From: JBFISM01 sp041608535
GTDB taxonomy: Bacteria; Actinomycetota; Acidimicrobiia; Spongiisociales; UBA5794
Length of the DNA: 21,023 nt
Direction of reading: 5' to 3'
NCBI GenBank assembly: GCA_041608535.1
Contig: JBFISM010000056.1
Coordinates: forward strand, 1 to 21,023
The notes beneath the pieces are model-generated. The model saw only the letters and a list, made by a program, of their open reading frames with translations, did not search any database and had not been told where the DNA came from. Both the position numbers and the translations under genes were made by a program. Below are positions 1 through 7,745 of this stretch, piece after piece; the first letter of the stretch is position 1; each line of letters opens with the position of its first letter.

Positions 1-226
1 GCAGCATCGGGGGTTCTGGCTGTGATGGATTCTGCTCTTCGCCGGCATTGCCGTCCGGTGTGTGGTGTGGGGTTGGGGTGGTTGGCGTGCGGCGGTCTGG
101 GGGCCTCGCTGCCTGCGGCAGCATCGGGGGTTCTGGCTGTGATGGATTCTGCTCTTCGCCGGCATTGCCGTCCGGTGTGTGGTGTGGGGTTGGGGTGGTT
201 GGCGTGCGGCGGTCTGGGGGCCTCGC
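1..226. repeat. 117-bp G-rich tandem repeat, about two copies
   Basis: Bases 1-117 are followed by a second copy at 118-226. All 109 bases of copy 2 match copy 1 exactly before the sequence diverges at 227. The unit is 39 codons long, so reading frames stay open through it, but the translations look like low-complexity artefacts rich in Gly, Cys and Trp. Each unit has a G-rich stretch with several GG to GGGGG runs (about 66-105 and 183-222) that could form a quadruplex on the plus strand. The first copy starts at the window edge, so the copy number is unknown. I see no gene in 227-433. That stretch holds a small inverted repeat (GCAGAC 303-308 with GTCTGC 321-326) and the leader of the next gene. 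Confidence 0.9.
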
Positions 227-433
227 CGACGGCGGGGGCGACAGATGCGTCGTGTTTCGTCGAGACCCTTCGCTGGCTTCGTCAGGGTGCCGACTCGCTG
301 GAGCAGACGTCTCAGACCAGGTCTGCGGGGGTCCTCGGCCCCTGAAGCGAGCGGAGCGTGTCTTCACCAAAGAGAATCCACAACTGCAAACGTCCGATAT
401 CCTGGTGCCCGCACCCCCGACTGTTGGAGAGCC

Positions 434-1306
434 ATGACAGGTGCGTCCGAACTGGGTTCGACGATCAACGAGCGGCGTCTGTCGCTGCATTACTCGATTG
501 GTCAGCTGGCGACGGTCGTTGGTGTGACCGCCTCGGACGTGCGTGCGTGGGAGAACGGTGATCGCATCCCCGACGACGCCGCGCTGGCCAAGCTGGCCGA
601 AGCGCTCGGAGTGAAGAAGCGCGAGCTGGAGAAGCTGGTGAGCGCCACTCCTCCGGTCAAAGCAACGAAGCCGGCCGACGACGACGCCACTGCCGCGATC
701 GTGGCTCCGGGCAAGAGGAAGCCGCCCGCGGCGTCGACCGCAACTGAGCGTGAGCCCGCAGCGAAACCGGCAAAGAGCGAACCCGGCTCGAAGGTGGCGC
801 CACCGAAATCTGCGAAACCTTCGGAGACCGTCGGAACCGCCAAGGAAGATGCCGAAAGGCCAACCCCGGCTCCCCAGGAGCCGGTGGGGAGCCGTGAAGG
901 CGACGGGGCGGGCGATGTGCCGCTCACCGATCTGCCAACGGAGCGAATTCCGGTGATCACCAACGCACCGCCACCGCCGGTGCGGGAACCGTCTCCTGCC
1001 ACAGTGCAGCCGGCCGCCTCCGCCGTTGCCACGATGGCGCCACCGGCTCGCCGCGTCGATCCAGCCACCCAGGCGCCGACGTTGGTGACGCCATGGCGGC
1101 AGACGCTGGAGGCCATCTTCGATCGCGACAAACCGTGGCTGTTCTGGATCCGCACGGCCCTGTTGCTCATCGGGATGCTCGTCCTGTTGCGGATCCTGGC
1201 CTGGGCGGTACCAGAGTTCTTCACGACGCTCGGCGAGATTCTCGACACGATCCAATCCACCACGCCCGATCCGGAGCTGGACGACCCGATACCCATCGGA
1301 CCCTGA
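434..1306 (+). CDS. Membrane-anchored helix-turn-helix (XRE-like) protein
   Basis: The 290-residue product begins with a helix-turn-helix domain of the Cro/C1 (XRE) type at about residues 10-68 (SIGQLATVVGVTASDVRAWE is the HTH core). A linker of about 150 residues rich in Pro, Ala, Lys and Glu follows and is probably disordered. One transmembrane helix lies at about 237-260, with a short acidic/proline tail of about 30 residues. The order HTH, linker, TM resembles RodZ-type cytoskeletal anchors, but the large RodZ outer domain is missing, so a membrane-tethered regulator is equally possible. The ATG at 434 is chosen because it follows a GGAGA ribosome site and begins the HTH domain; upstream codons in the same frame run into the repeat. 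The gene ends 10 bases before the next one, so the two are probably co-transcribed. The specific function is unknown. Confidence 0.8.
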   Translation: MTGASELGSTINERRLSLHYSIGQLATVVGVTASDVRAWENGDRIPDDAALAKLAEALGVKKRELEKLVSATPPVKATKPADDDATAAIVAPGKRKPPAASTATEREPAAKPAKSEPGSKVAPPKSAKPSETVGTAKEDAERPTPAPQEPVGSREGDGAGDVPLTDLPTERIPVITNAPPPPVREPSPATVQPAASAVATMAPPARRVDPATQAPTLVTPWRQTLEAIFDRDKPWLFWIRTALLLIGMLVLLRILAWAVPEFFTTLGEILDTIQSTTPDPELDDPIPIGP

Positions 1307-1316
1307 TCGGACGGTC

Positions 1317-2273
1317 ATGCGGGTCGGGTTCATCGGTCTCGGCAATGTCGGTAGCAAGCTGGCGGGGAGCCTGCTCCGACACGGCTTCGACGTCACCGTG
1401 CGCGACATCGACGACGGCGTGGTTGCAAAGCACGTGGCGCTCGGAGCGACGACCGCCGGCTCGGGACGGGAGCTCGCCGAACGGTGTGACGTCGTGATCA
1501 CATGCCTGCCGAGCCCCAGCATCTCTGCGCACGTTCTCGAGGAGCCCGATGGGGTCATCTCGGGTCTCGGTCCGGGCAAGATCTGGGCCGAGATGAGCAC
1601 CACCGATGCAACCGAGGTTCGGCGTCTCGGCGCTCTGGTGGAGGCCACAGGTGCGGCGGCGATCGATTGCCCGGTATCGGGGGGTTGTCACCGCGCCGCC
1701 ACCGGCAACATATCGATCTTTGGTGGCGCCGATCGGGATGTATTCGAGCGAATGCTCCCGTTGCTGACCACGATGGGCCGTCGCATCCTGCACACCGGAC
1801 CGCTGGGTTCTGCCTCGATCCTTAAGGTGGTGACCTACTACCTGGCGACGGCCAATCTGGTGTCACTCGCCGAGGCGCTGGTGACCGCAAAGCAAGCGGG
1901 CATGGACCTCAACACCACCTACGAGGCCATTCGCATCTCATCGGGCAACTCGTTTGTGCACGAGACCGAGAGCCAGGTGATCCTCAACGGCAGCCGAGAC
2001 ATCTCCTTCACCATGGACCTCGTGCTCAAGGACATCGGGCTGTTTCAGGCGATCGCCGACGACACGGCGACGCCTCTCGAGCTCTCGCCGCTGCTCGTGT
2101 CGATCTTCGAGGATGGCATCGCCCGCTACGGAGCGCGCGAGCTGTCACCGAACATCATCCGCCGTTTGGAGGAGGCCGTCGGGGTCGAGATCCGGGCGCC
2201 GGGCTTTCCGCCCGAGATGAGCGACGACGAGCCCGAAGCACCCGGCGCCGAGATCGTTCCTCGACAAACCTGA
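1317..2273 (+). CDS. NAD(P)-dependent beta-hydroxyacid dehydrogenase family protein
   Basis: The 318-residue protein has the layout of the 3-hydroxyisobutyrate / 6-phosphogluconate dehydrogenase-like family. An N-terminal Rossmann fold opens with GFIGLGNVGS (residues 4-13). The substrate-binding motif DCPVSGG is at 117-123, and the all-helical C-terminal domain follows. The catalytic Lys is most likely K170 in the GPLGSASILK stretch. In the usual family motif an Asn follows three or four residues after this Lys; here those positions are Thr173 and Tyr174, so substrate or activity may be unusual. The enzyme is presumably cytosolic and reduces or oxidises a small beta-hydroxyacid; the substrate cannot be read from sequence. 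The acidic tail after about residue 300 is not part of the fold. Start is the ATG at 1317, ten bases after the previous stop. Confidence 0.85.
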   Translation: MRVGFIGLGNVGSKLAGSLLRHGFDVTVRDIDDGVVAKHVALGATTAGSGRELAERCDVVITCLPSPSISAHVLEEPDGVISGLGPGKIWAEMSTTDATEVRRLGALVEATGAAAIDCPVSGGCHRAATGNISIFGGADRDVFERMLPLLTTMGRRILHTGPLGSASILKVVTYYLATANLVSLAEALVTAKQAGMDLNTTYEAIRISSGNSFVHETESQVILNGSRDISFTMDLVLKDIGLFQAIADDTATPLELSPLLVSIFEDGIARYGARELSPNIIRRLEEAVGVEIRAPGFPPEMSDDEPEAPGAEIVPRQT

Positions 2274-2281
2274 GCCACACG

Positions 2282-2901
2282 TCAAGTTGCGAACACGGCG
2301 ACCTGGTACAGCCGGCAGGTGTTGGGCCCGGGCGTTCCGTCGGCGAATGCGGACTCCGGGAAGATCGACGGCAAGCCCTCGTCGGTGCAACCGGTTCGGT
2401 GGGTGCGGATCATCTCAGGCATGAGGCTCGGGATGACCGGCCCGTGGTCATTGATCACGAACTCTGCTGACCCGCGTTGATGTCAAGCCAGCCGAGCAGG
2501 AAGGCTCGGTGCAGTAGTGCGGCAGCCTCGCCTCTCGGTCGCGGTCCGGGCAGAACAGGATGTTCGCCGGCGGGTTGCAGCCGAGGGTGATCTTGAGCTC
2601 GCCAGTGCGTCGATATCGCTCTCGAATACGCTCCCGATTGCATCCGTGAACCAACCGCATCGGGCGATGGAGCAGGGATGTCCAATGCGCGCACCAACAA
2701 TGGCGCCGCCTCTCCCCGCACCAGCGGGCGATGGGGGCAGAACAGCGTGTTGTCCGGGGGGTTGCATCCCTTGGCGATGCCGGCGTATCCGAGGGTCTCG
2801 ACATCGTCGGCAAAGACAGTCGTAGCGACGTCCGTGAATCGATGCACACCCGACGGTGCCGGCGGCAGGTCGAGTGCCCTCACTAGGAAGGTAGCCGCCT
2901 C
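2282..2901 (-). pseudogene. Decayed SLH-domain (surface protein) gene remnant
   Basis: Minus-strand translation shows pieces of S-layer-homology-like repeats spread over several reading frames. The first frame reads EAATFLVRALDLP, then FTDVATTVFADDVETLGYAG, GCNPPDNTLFCP and RGEAAPLLVRALDIP (2901 to about 2677). A second repeat is broken: WFTDAIGSVFESDIDALA is in another frame, GCNPPANILFCP in a third, and REAAALLHRAF back in the first. A final stretch (VINDHGPVIPSLMPEM ... CRLYQVAVFAT) ends at a TGA at 2282-2284 in yet another frame. At least four frame changes are needed to join these pieces, and no start codon or signal peptide precedes the first. SLH repeats normally hold surface proteins to the cell wall. 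The gene is truncated at its 5' end, exactly where the 2888-2931 hairpin begins. Sequencing errors could explain some shifts but not the missing 5' half. Confidence 0.75.
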
Positions 2902-2932
2902 GGCACAACGCCCAGAGGCGGCTACCTTTTTC
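2888..2932 (+). terminator. Strong intrinsic terminator hairpin reading plus strand
   Basis: A perfect 14-bp inverted repeat pairs AAGGTAGCCGCCTC (2888-2901) with GAGGCGGCTACCTT (2915-2928) across a 13-base loop, followed by a run of five T (2927-2931). This fits a Rho-independent terminator for plus-strand transcription. It sits only 4 bases before the ATG of the lipoprotein at 2936. Read on the minus strand, the left arm is the coding sequence for the EAATF residues of the SLH remnant. It may stop read-through from the upstream genes or attenuate the downstream gene. Confidence 0.8.
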
Positions 2933-2935
2933 GGA

Positions 2936-3841
2936 ATGCCACGACCTCCACGTCGCTTCCCCCTTGCGCTCCTGGCGCTCGCCACGGTCGCAGCCGCCTG
3001 CGGTGACGCTGATAGCGTGCAAGGTGCGTCCACGACCGCGTCCATCGTTGAAGAGTCGACAGCTCCGGGCGAGATCCCAGCGGATGCTGTTGCCATTCGC
3101 GCTTCCACGGACATCGGGCTCGGTCGGGAGCGGCTGCTGATCGGTGTGGGCGGGCCCAACGGGGAGCGGTTGATCTTGCCCGATCGGGCGGCCGTCATCG
3201 AGGTGGCACCGCAGGACGATTCGGCGGCGATCCAGCGCAGCCAGGCGGAGTGGACGTGGATCGTGCTCAACGGTGTGGGGCTCTTCCGGGCTCACTTCGA
3301 GTTCGACCAACCGGGGATATGGACGGCGGACATCATCCTCGAGGACGGACCGGACCTGGCGCCGGTGGCGTTCGAGGTGCTCGCCGATCCTGCGGCGCCG
3401 GCACTCGGTGAAACGGCGCCGGCCGCGCCGACCCCGACGCTCGACGACCTCCCGATCGACGAGCTGACCACCGATCCCAGCCCGGACACGAGGTTCTACG
3501 AGCTGTCGCTTCAGGAAGCGCTCGCCAACGGACAGCCGACTGTGCTCGTCTTCAGCACCCCGGCATATTGCCGCACCTCGGCGTGCGGGCCGTTGCTGGA
3601 CAACATCAAGGAGATCGCTCCGGACCACCCGGACGTGAACTTCGTCCACGTCGAAGTGTTCACCGACCTCAAGGATCCGGACTTTGCACCCGATGGGGCC
3701 CACCTGGCGCCGGCCGTCGGTCCCGAGTGGTTCAACCTCCCCTCCGAACCCTGGGTGTTCGTGCTCGATCCCGACGGTGTGGTCATCGGCCGGTTCGAGG
3801 GCGTGCTCGACCCGGCGGAGGTGACGGCGCTTCTGAGGTGA
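2936..3841 (+). CDS. Thioredoxin-fold lipoprotein upstream of the caa3 oxidase genes
   Basis: The 301-residue protein starts with a lipoprotein signal: basic MPRPPRR, a hydrophobic core, and a lipobox ending in ATVAAAC with Cys22 as the lipidation site. Residues about 50-150 form a beta-rich domain. After a Pro/Ala linker, a thioredoxin-like domain (about 185-300) contains VLVFSTPAYCRTSACGP, with Cys212 and Cys217 in a CX4C arrangement instead of the common CXXC. It should sit on the outer face of the membrane as a thiol-redox or metal-handling protein. It lies 110 bases before the chosen ctaC start, so a role in CuA cysteine reduction or copper delivery, like SCO or TlpA proteins, is a reasonable inference but unproven. 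No clear ribosome site precedes the ATG because the terminator hairpin lies there; leaderless translation or read-through is possible. Confidence 0.8.
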   Translation: MPRPPRRFPLALLALATVAAACGDADSVQGASTTASIVEESTAPGEIPADAVAIRASTDIGLGRERLLIGVGGPNGERLILPDRAAVIEVAPQDDSAAIQRSQAEWTWIVLNGVGLFRAHFEFDQPGIWTADIILEDGPDLAPVAFEVLADPAAPALGETAPAAPTPTLDDLPIDELTTDPSPDTRFYELSLQEALANGQPTVLVFSTPAYCRTSACGPLLDNIKEIAPDHPDVNFVHVEVFTDLKDPDFAPDGAHLAPAVGPEWFNLPSEPWVFVLDPDGVVIGRFEGVLDPAEVTALLR

Positions 3842-3951
3842 GCCGAATACCCGCTCGATTGCAGGCTTTCCATGATTTCGGTTGGGGACATGCGCTCGTT
3901 ACGATGACCGTGCGGATCGGGACCGTACGGCGAGGCTTGGAGCGCCATCAA

Positions 3952-5166
3952 GTGAGAGCAGGATCAGCGCGATCTGAGACCCGTGTTCGAGGCTCGTCCG
4001 GCCGTATATTCACCCGCCTGGCCGCTCTCGGCGGGTTCGCGTTCGTCCTGGCTGCGTGCTCCGGTTCGGGTCCGCAGACATCACTCGAGCCCTCTGGTCC
4101 CATCGCCCGCGACATCGACCAGCTGTGGATGCTCGTGTACAGCATTGCCGTCGGGGTATTCGTTCTGGTCAACCTCGCCCTCGTCTACGCCATCATCAAA
4201 TTCCGCGACCGCAAGAACGACGATCGCCAGCCGGTGCAGCTTCATGGGAACACGAAGTTGGAGATCACCTGGACGATCATCCCTGCAGTGATCTTGGCGG
4301 TGATCACCGTCCCCACGGTGCAGGGGATCTTCGACGTGCGCGCTGAGCCCACCGACCCCGAGACCGTGCAGATCAAGGTGACCGGTCATCAGTGGTGGTG
4401 GGAGTACGAGTACCCGGGCTTCACCAGGGCGGACGGTCGTCCGCTCTACACGGCGAACGAGCTGCACATTCCCACCGGAGTGCCGATCAACCTGACGATG
4501 ACCAGTGCCGATGTGATCCACAGTTTCTGGGTGCCGAGGCTCAACGGGAAACGTGACGTCGTGCCGGGCCGCAGCAGCAATCTCACGCTCGTCGCCGATC
4601 CCGATGTGGCCACGACCGATTACGGAGCAGGTGTTGGCGTCGTGTTGGGACAGTGCGCAGAGTTCTGCGGGCTGGCGCACGCCGACATGCGGATCCGCGT
4701 GATCGCTCACTCGCCGGAGAGTTTCGCAGCCTGGGTCGAGGAGCAGCTGGCGCCGGCGCCGGTTGCCGAGAGCGGGGCTGCCGCCGACGGATACGCTACG
4801 TTCACTGCGGTGTGCACAGCTTGTCATCAGGCCACGGTCCAGCTCCCCGACGGTACGGTCGACTGGGTCGGTCCCGAGGACTTCTTCCTGGAGATCGGTG
4901 ATGATGTCTTCCATTCTTCGCTAGGTCCCGACCTGACCAGTTTCAACAGCCGGTACACGTTTGGTGGCGCCGTATTCGACAACAACACGGACCATCTCGC
5001 TGTGTGGCTGGACAATCCATCGGCCATCAAGCCGATGGACCCGGACCGCAACGACATCGCCACCAGGCGGATCCTCGGCATGCCAAGCTTTGGTCTGACC
5101 CAGCAGGAGATCTCCGAGTTGATCGAGATGCTCGATACGTGGGGTGTGGAGCCGGTACCGCGATGA
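3952..5166 (+). CDS. ctaC: Cytochrome c oxidase subunit II with fused cytochrome c (caa3 type)
   Basis: The 404-residue product is subunit II of a heme-copper oxidase and accepts electrons on the outer face of the membrane. It has a lipoprotein-type signal (FAFVLAAC, Cys36) and two transmembrane helices at about 58-82 and 104-125. The cupredoxin domain carries the CuA ligands His190 (ADVIHSFWVP) and Cys235, Glu237, Cys239, His243 and Met246 (QCAEFCGLAHADM). A cytochrome c domain follows, with CTACH at 288-292 and a likely axial Met377 in GMPSF. The fusion makes it caa3 type. Between the heme motif and the Met is a long segment of about 80 residues. GTG 3952 is chosen because a GGAG site lies about 10 bases upstream and it gives a normal signal length; the in-frame ATG at 3904 would add 16 residues. 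The gene heads the order ctaC-D-E-F-G. Confidence 0.95.
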   Translation: MRAGSARSETRVRGSSGRIFTRLAALGGFAFVLAACSGSGPQTSLEPSGPIARDIDQLWMLVYSIAVGVFVLVNLALVYAIIKFRDRKNDDRQPVQLHGNTKLEITWTIIPAVILAVITVPTVQGIFDVRAEPTDPETVQIKVTGHQWWWEYEYPGFTRADGRPLYTANELHIPTGVPINLTMTSADVIHSFWVPRLNGKRDVVPGRSSNLTLVADPDVATTDYGAGVGVVLGQCAEFCGLAHADMRIRVIAHSPESFAAWVEEQLAPAPVAESGAAADGYATFTAVCTACHQATVQLPDGTVDWVGPEDFFLEIGDDVFHSSLGPDLTSFNSRYTFGGAVFDNNTDHLAVWLDNPSAIKPMDPDRNDIATRRILGMPSFGLTQQEISELIEMLDTWGVEPVPR

Positions 5167-5212
5167 TCTGGTTTCATGAGTAACACAGAACTGGAAACAA
5201 GGATGTGCCGAC

Positions 5213-7135
5213 GTGGCGATTACCGCTGAGCCACAGCAACAGCAGCTCGAGGTCTACACCGGTGAGAAAGGGATCTGGGCCTGGATCACCACGGTCGACC
5301 ACAAGCGGATCGGTCTGTTGTACGGGACCACCGCACTCTTCTTCTTCATTCTCGGTGGTCTCGAGGCGCTGTTCATTCGGCTCCAGCTGGCGACGCCGAA
5401 TGCCGAGGTGCTCTCTGCAGAGGCGTACAACCAGCTGTTCACCATGCATGGGCTCACCATGGTGTTCCTGGTGATCATGCCGATCGCTGCGGCGTTCACG
5501 AACTACTTCCTGCCGATCCTCGTCGGTGCCCGAGATGTCGCCTTCCCCCGCCTCAATGCGTTCAGCTACTGGCTGTTCTTGTTTGCCGGGCTGATGATCT
5601 ACTCGTCATTCCTCGTCGGTGGTGCTCCCGATGGCGCCTGGGTCGGCTACGCCCCATTGTCCACGCAGATCACCGAGGTCGTGCGGATGGACTATTGGGC
5701 GATCGGTCTGCAGCTCCTCGGTGTGGCATCGATCGCCTCGTCGGCCAACTTCATCGCAACCGTGTTCACGATGCGGGCGCCGGGCATGTCTTTGTTGCGC
5801 ATGCCGGTCTTTGCCTGGATGGCGCTTGTTGTGGCGTTTCTGCTCATCTTCTCGTTGCCCGCGGTCGGCATCGGGCTCTTCCAGCTGTTCCTCGATCGCA
5901 ACTTTGGCGCGCTGTTCTACGAGGCGGCGGCAGGTGCGGACCCGCTGCTCTGGCAGCACCTGTTCTGGATCTTCGGGCACCCCGAGGTGTATGTGCTCGT
6001 CCTCCCGGCGATGGGGATCGTCTCGGAGATCTTGCCGGTATTCAGCCGTAAACCACTCTTCGGTTACGAGTTCGTGGTGTTCTCCGGGGCTGCGATCGGG
6101 TTCGTCGGCTTCGGCGTGTGGGCGCACCACATGTTCACTTCGGGTTTGGGTCCCGCCGCCGAAGCGGGGTTCGGGATCGCCACCATGATCATCGCCGTAC
6201 CGACCGGGGTGAAGATCTTCAACTGGATCGGCACGCTGTGGGGTGGTCGCATTCGGTTCACGACACCGATGCTGTTCTCCATAGGGTTCATCGCGATGTT
6301 CGTCATCGGTGGTCTGTCGGGCGTTTCTCACGCAGTGGTGCCGGCAGACACCCAGCAGCACGACACCTACTACGTGGTGGCCCACTTCCACTACGTGCTC
6401 TTCGGTGGCGCCGTGTTCGGATACGTCGCCGGTGTGTACTACTGGTTCCCGAAATGGACGGGTCGCTTGCTGAGCGAGCCCATCGGCAAGCTCCACTTCT
6501 GGCTGATGCTGCTGGGTTTCAACCTGACCTTCGCTCCGCAACACATCTTGGGTCTCAATGGCATGCCGCGGCGCACCTACCGCTACGACGAGGGTCTCGG
6601 CTGGGACTTCTGGAACCTGGTGTCCACGATCGGTGCGTTCCTCATCGCCCTGTCGATCCTCGTGTTCATCTACAACATATTGCGGAGCCGCAAGAATGGC
6701 CCCATTGCCGGCGATGATCCGTGGGATGGGCGGACGCTGGAATGGACGATCTCGTCTCCACCACCCGTGCACAACTTCGACGAGGTGCCCATCGTGCATT
6801 CGCTCGACGACTTCTGGCACCGCAAGTACACCGAGGACGAGACCGGACGGCTCGTGGCGTTGCCACCGGTGAGCGGCGGAACGCTCACCGTTGATGAGGG
6901 TGGTGCCGATGGTGGTGATGTCGTCGACGACGACCACGACGGGGATGGCCACGGCGATATCCACATGCCCTCGCCGTCGTACTACCCGGCGCTCACTTCC
7001 TTCGGACTGGTGGTGATGGGTTACGGCCTGATCTATCTGTCGTGGGGATGGGCCGCCGTCGTGGCCGGTGCGATGATCACACTGTGGGGCCTCTTTGGCT
7101 GGTCGCTAGAGCCGGTGACGAGGGAGGAGCACTAG
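5213..7135 (+). CDS. ctaD: Cytochrome c oxidase subunit I (A1-type heme-copper oxidase)
   Basis: The 640-residue catalytic subunit reduces O2 and pumps protons. All metal ligands are visible: His79 (heme a, in MHGLTMVF), His256 and Tyr260 (CuB, GHPEVY), His305-His306 (CuB), His391 (heme a3) and His393 (heme a) in HDTYYVVAHFHY. Glu258 of HPEVY and Lys334 of VPTGVKIFNW mark the D and K proton paths of type A1 oxidases. After the usual 12-helix core (to about 490) comes a soluble stretch, an Asp/His/Gly-rich linker (about 561-583), and two more helices (about 592-611 and 613-631) ending in GWSLEP. This tail resembles C-terminal extensions I associate with other bacterial subunit I proteins. The GTG start at 5213 follows AAGGA at 5199-5203. 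The stop codon overlaps the ctaE start by one base. Confidence 0.97.
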   Translation: MAITAEPQQQQLEVYTGEKGIWAWITTVDHKRIGLLYGTTALFFFILGGLEALFIRLQLATPNAEVLSAEAYNQLFTMHGLTMVFLVIMPIAAAFTNYFLPILVGARDVAFPRLNAFSYWLFLFAGLMIYSSFLVGGAPDGAWVGYAPLSTQITEVVRMDYWAIGLQLLGVASIASSANFIATVFTMRAPGMSLLRMPVFAWMALVVAFLLIFSLPAVGIGLFQLFLDRNFGALFYEAAAGADPLLWQHLFWIFGHPEVYVLVLPAMGIVSEILPVFSRKPLFGYEFVVFSGAAIGFVGFGVWAHHMFTSGLGPAAEAGFGIATMIIAVPTGVKIFNWIGTLWGGRIRFTTPMLFSIGFIAMFVIGGLSGVSHAVVPADTQQHDTYYVVAHFHYVLFGGAVFGYVAGVYYWFPKWTGRLLSEPIGKLHFWLMLLGFNLTFAPQHILGLNGMPRRTYRYDEGLGWDFWNLVSTIGAFLIALSILVFIYNILRSRKNGPIAGDDPWDGRTLEWTISSPPPVHNFDEVPIVHSLDDFWHRKYTEDETGRLVALPPVSGGTLTVDEGGADGGDVVDDDHDGDGHGDIHMPSPSYYPALTSFGLVVMGYGLIYLSWGWAAVVAGAMITLWGLFGWSLEPVTREEH

Positions 7136-7743
7136 TGGCCCAGGCCGTCGCCAACACCCATCCCGAGGAGCATCACGGCGAACACGAGCACGACGTTCAC
7201 CTCATCCGCAAGACGGCGATGTGGGTGTTCCTCGGCTCGGAGTGCATCTTCTTCGGCTCGATGATCGCGACGTTCCTGCTCTACCGGAACAACCTGAACG
7301 GTGGTCCCGGCGCCGAGCTGTTCAACATCCCGTTCACCTCGGCCTCCTCGTTCGTGCTGCTCATGAGCTCGCTCACCATGGTGCTGGCCCACAACTCCTT
7401 CGAGCACAACGACTCGCGACAAGGGCGGGTGTGGTTGGCGGCAACGGCGCTTCTCGGCTCCGTGTTCCTCGCCGGCCAGATCTTCGAGTTCACCGAGTTC
7501 ATCGCCGCCGGTCTGACCCTGCCCACCAGCCCCTTTGCGTCGTCGTTCTACATGCTGACTGGGTTCCACGGCATCCACGTCGCCGTGGGTGTGATGATGT
7601 TGGCGGCAATGTTCCTTCTGTCGCTCTTCGGCAAGCTGCACCACGATCGCGGCCTCAACGTCGAGCTTGTCGGGTTGTACTGGCACTTCGTCGACATCGT
7701 CTGGATCGTGATCTTCACGGTCGTCTACCTGCTGCAAGTGTGA
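7135..7743 (+). CDS. ctaE: Cytochrome c oxidase subunit III
   Basis: The 202-residue protein is subunit III of the oxidase, which stabilises subunit I and its proton uptake. It has five transmembrane helices, the short form usual in bacteria. Family hallmarks include KTAMWVFLGSECIFFGSMI near the N-terminus, SSLTMVLAHNS, FYMLTGFHGIHVAVGV and the C-terminal VGLYWHFVDIVWIVIFTVVYL. The first 20 residues are His/Glu-rich (HPEEHHGEHEHDVH), an unusual polar head that could bind metal, though this is only suggestive. The GTG start shares its first G with the ctaD stop (TAGTG), indicating translational coupling. The ribosome site GAGGGAGGAG directly precedes it and decides the start. Confidence 0.95.
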   Translation: MAQAVANTHPEEHHGEHEHDVHLIRKTAMWVFLGSECIFFGSMIATFLLYRNNLNGGPGAELFNIPFTSASSFVLLMSSLTMVLAHNSFEHNDSRQGRVWLAATALLGSVFLAGQIFEFTEFIAAGLTLPTSPFASSFYMLTGFHGIHVAVGVMMLAAMFLLSLFGKLHHDRGLNVELVGLYWHFVDIVWIVIFTVVYLLQV

Positions 7744-7745
7744 TC

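Noticed and set aside
1..226. CRISPR array
   Set aside because: The 117-base unit is directly abutting with no spacers and no cas genes nearby.
22..437. Open frames through the 117-bp repeat as a Gly/Cys-rich protein
   Set aside because: The unit length is a multiple of three, so all plus frames stay open; no ribosome site or recognisable protein supports coding.
2282..2901. Separate small genes in each frame of the SLH region
   Set aside because: The pieces join into one ordered set of SLH motifs only across frames, which is better explained as a single decayed gene.
2678..2935. Upstream extension of the redox lipoprotein to 2678
   Set aside because: It would place a hydrophobic lipoprotein signal in mid-protein and runs antisense through the SLH remnant.
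3876..3905. Promoter for ctaC (TTTCGG, 18 bases, TACGAT)
   Set aside because: The -35 match is weak and other equally poor pairs exist nearby, so it is not listed as a feature.
5606..6964. 452-residue minus-strand frame opposite ctaD
   Set aside because: Composition is the His/Arg/Glu-rich pattern typical of antisense frames in GC-rich DNA, and ctaD on the other strand is certain.
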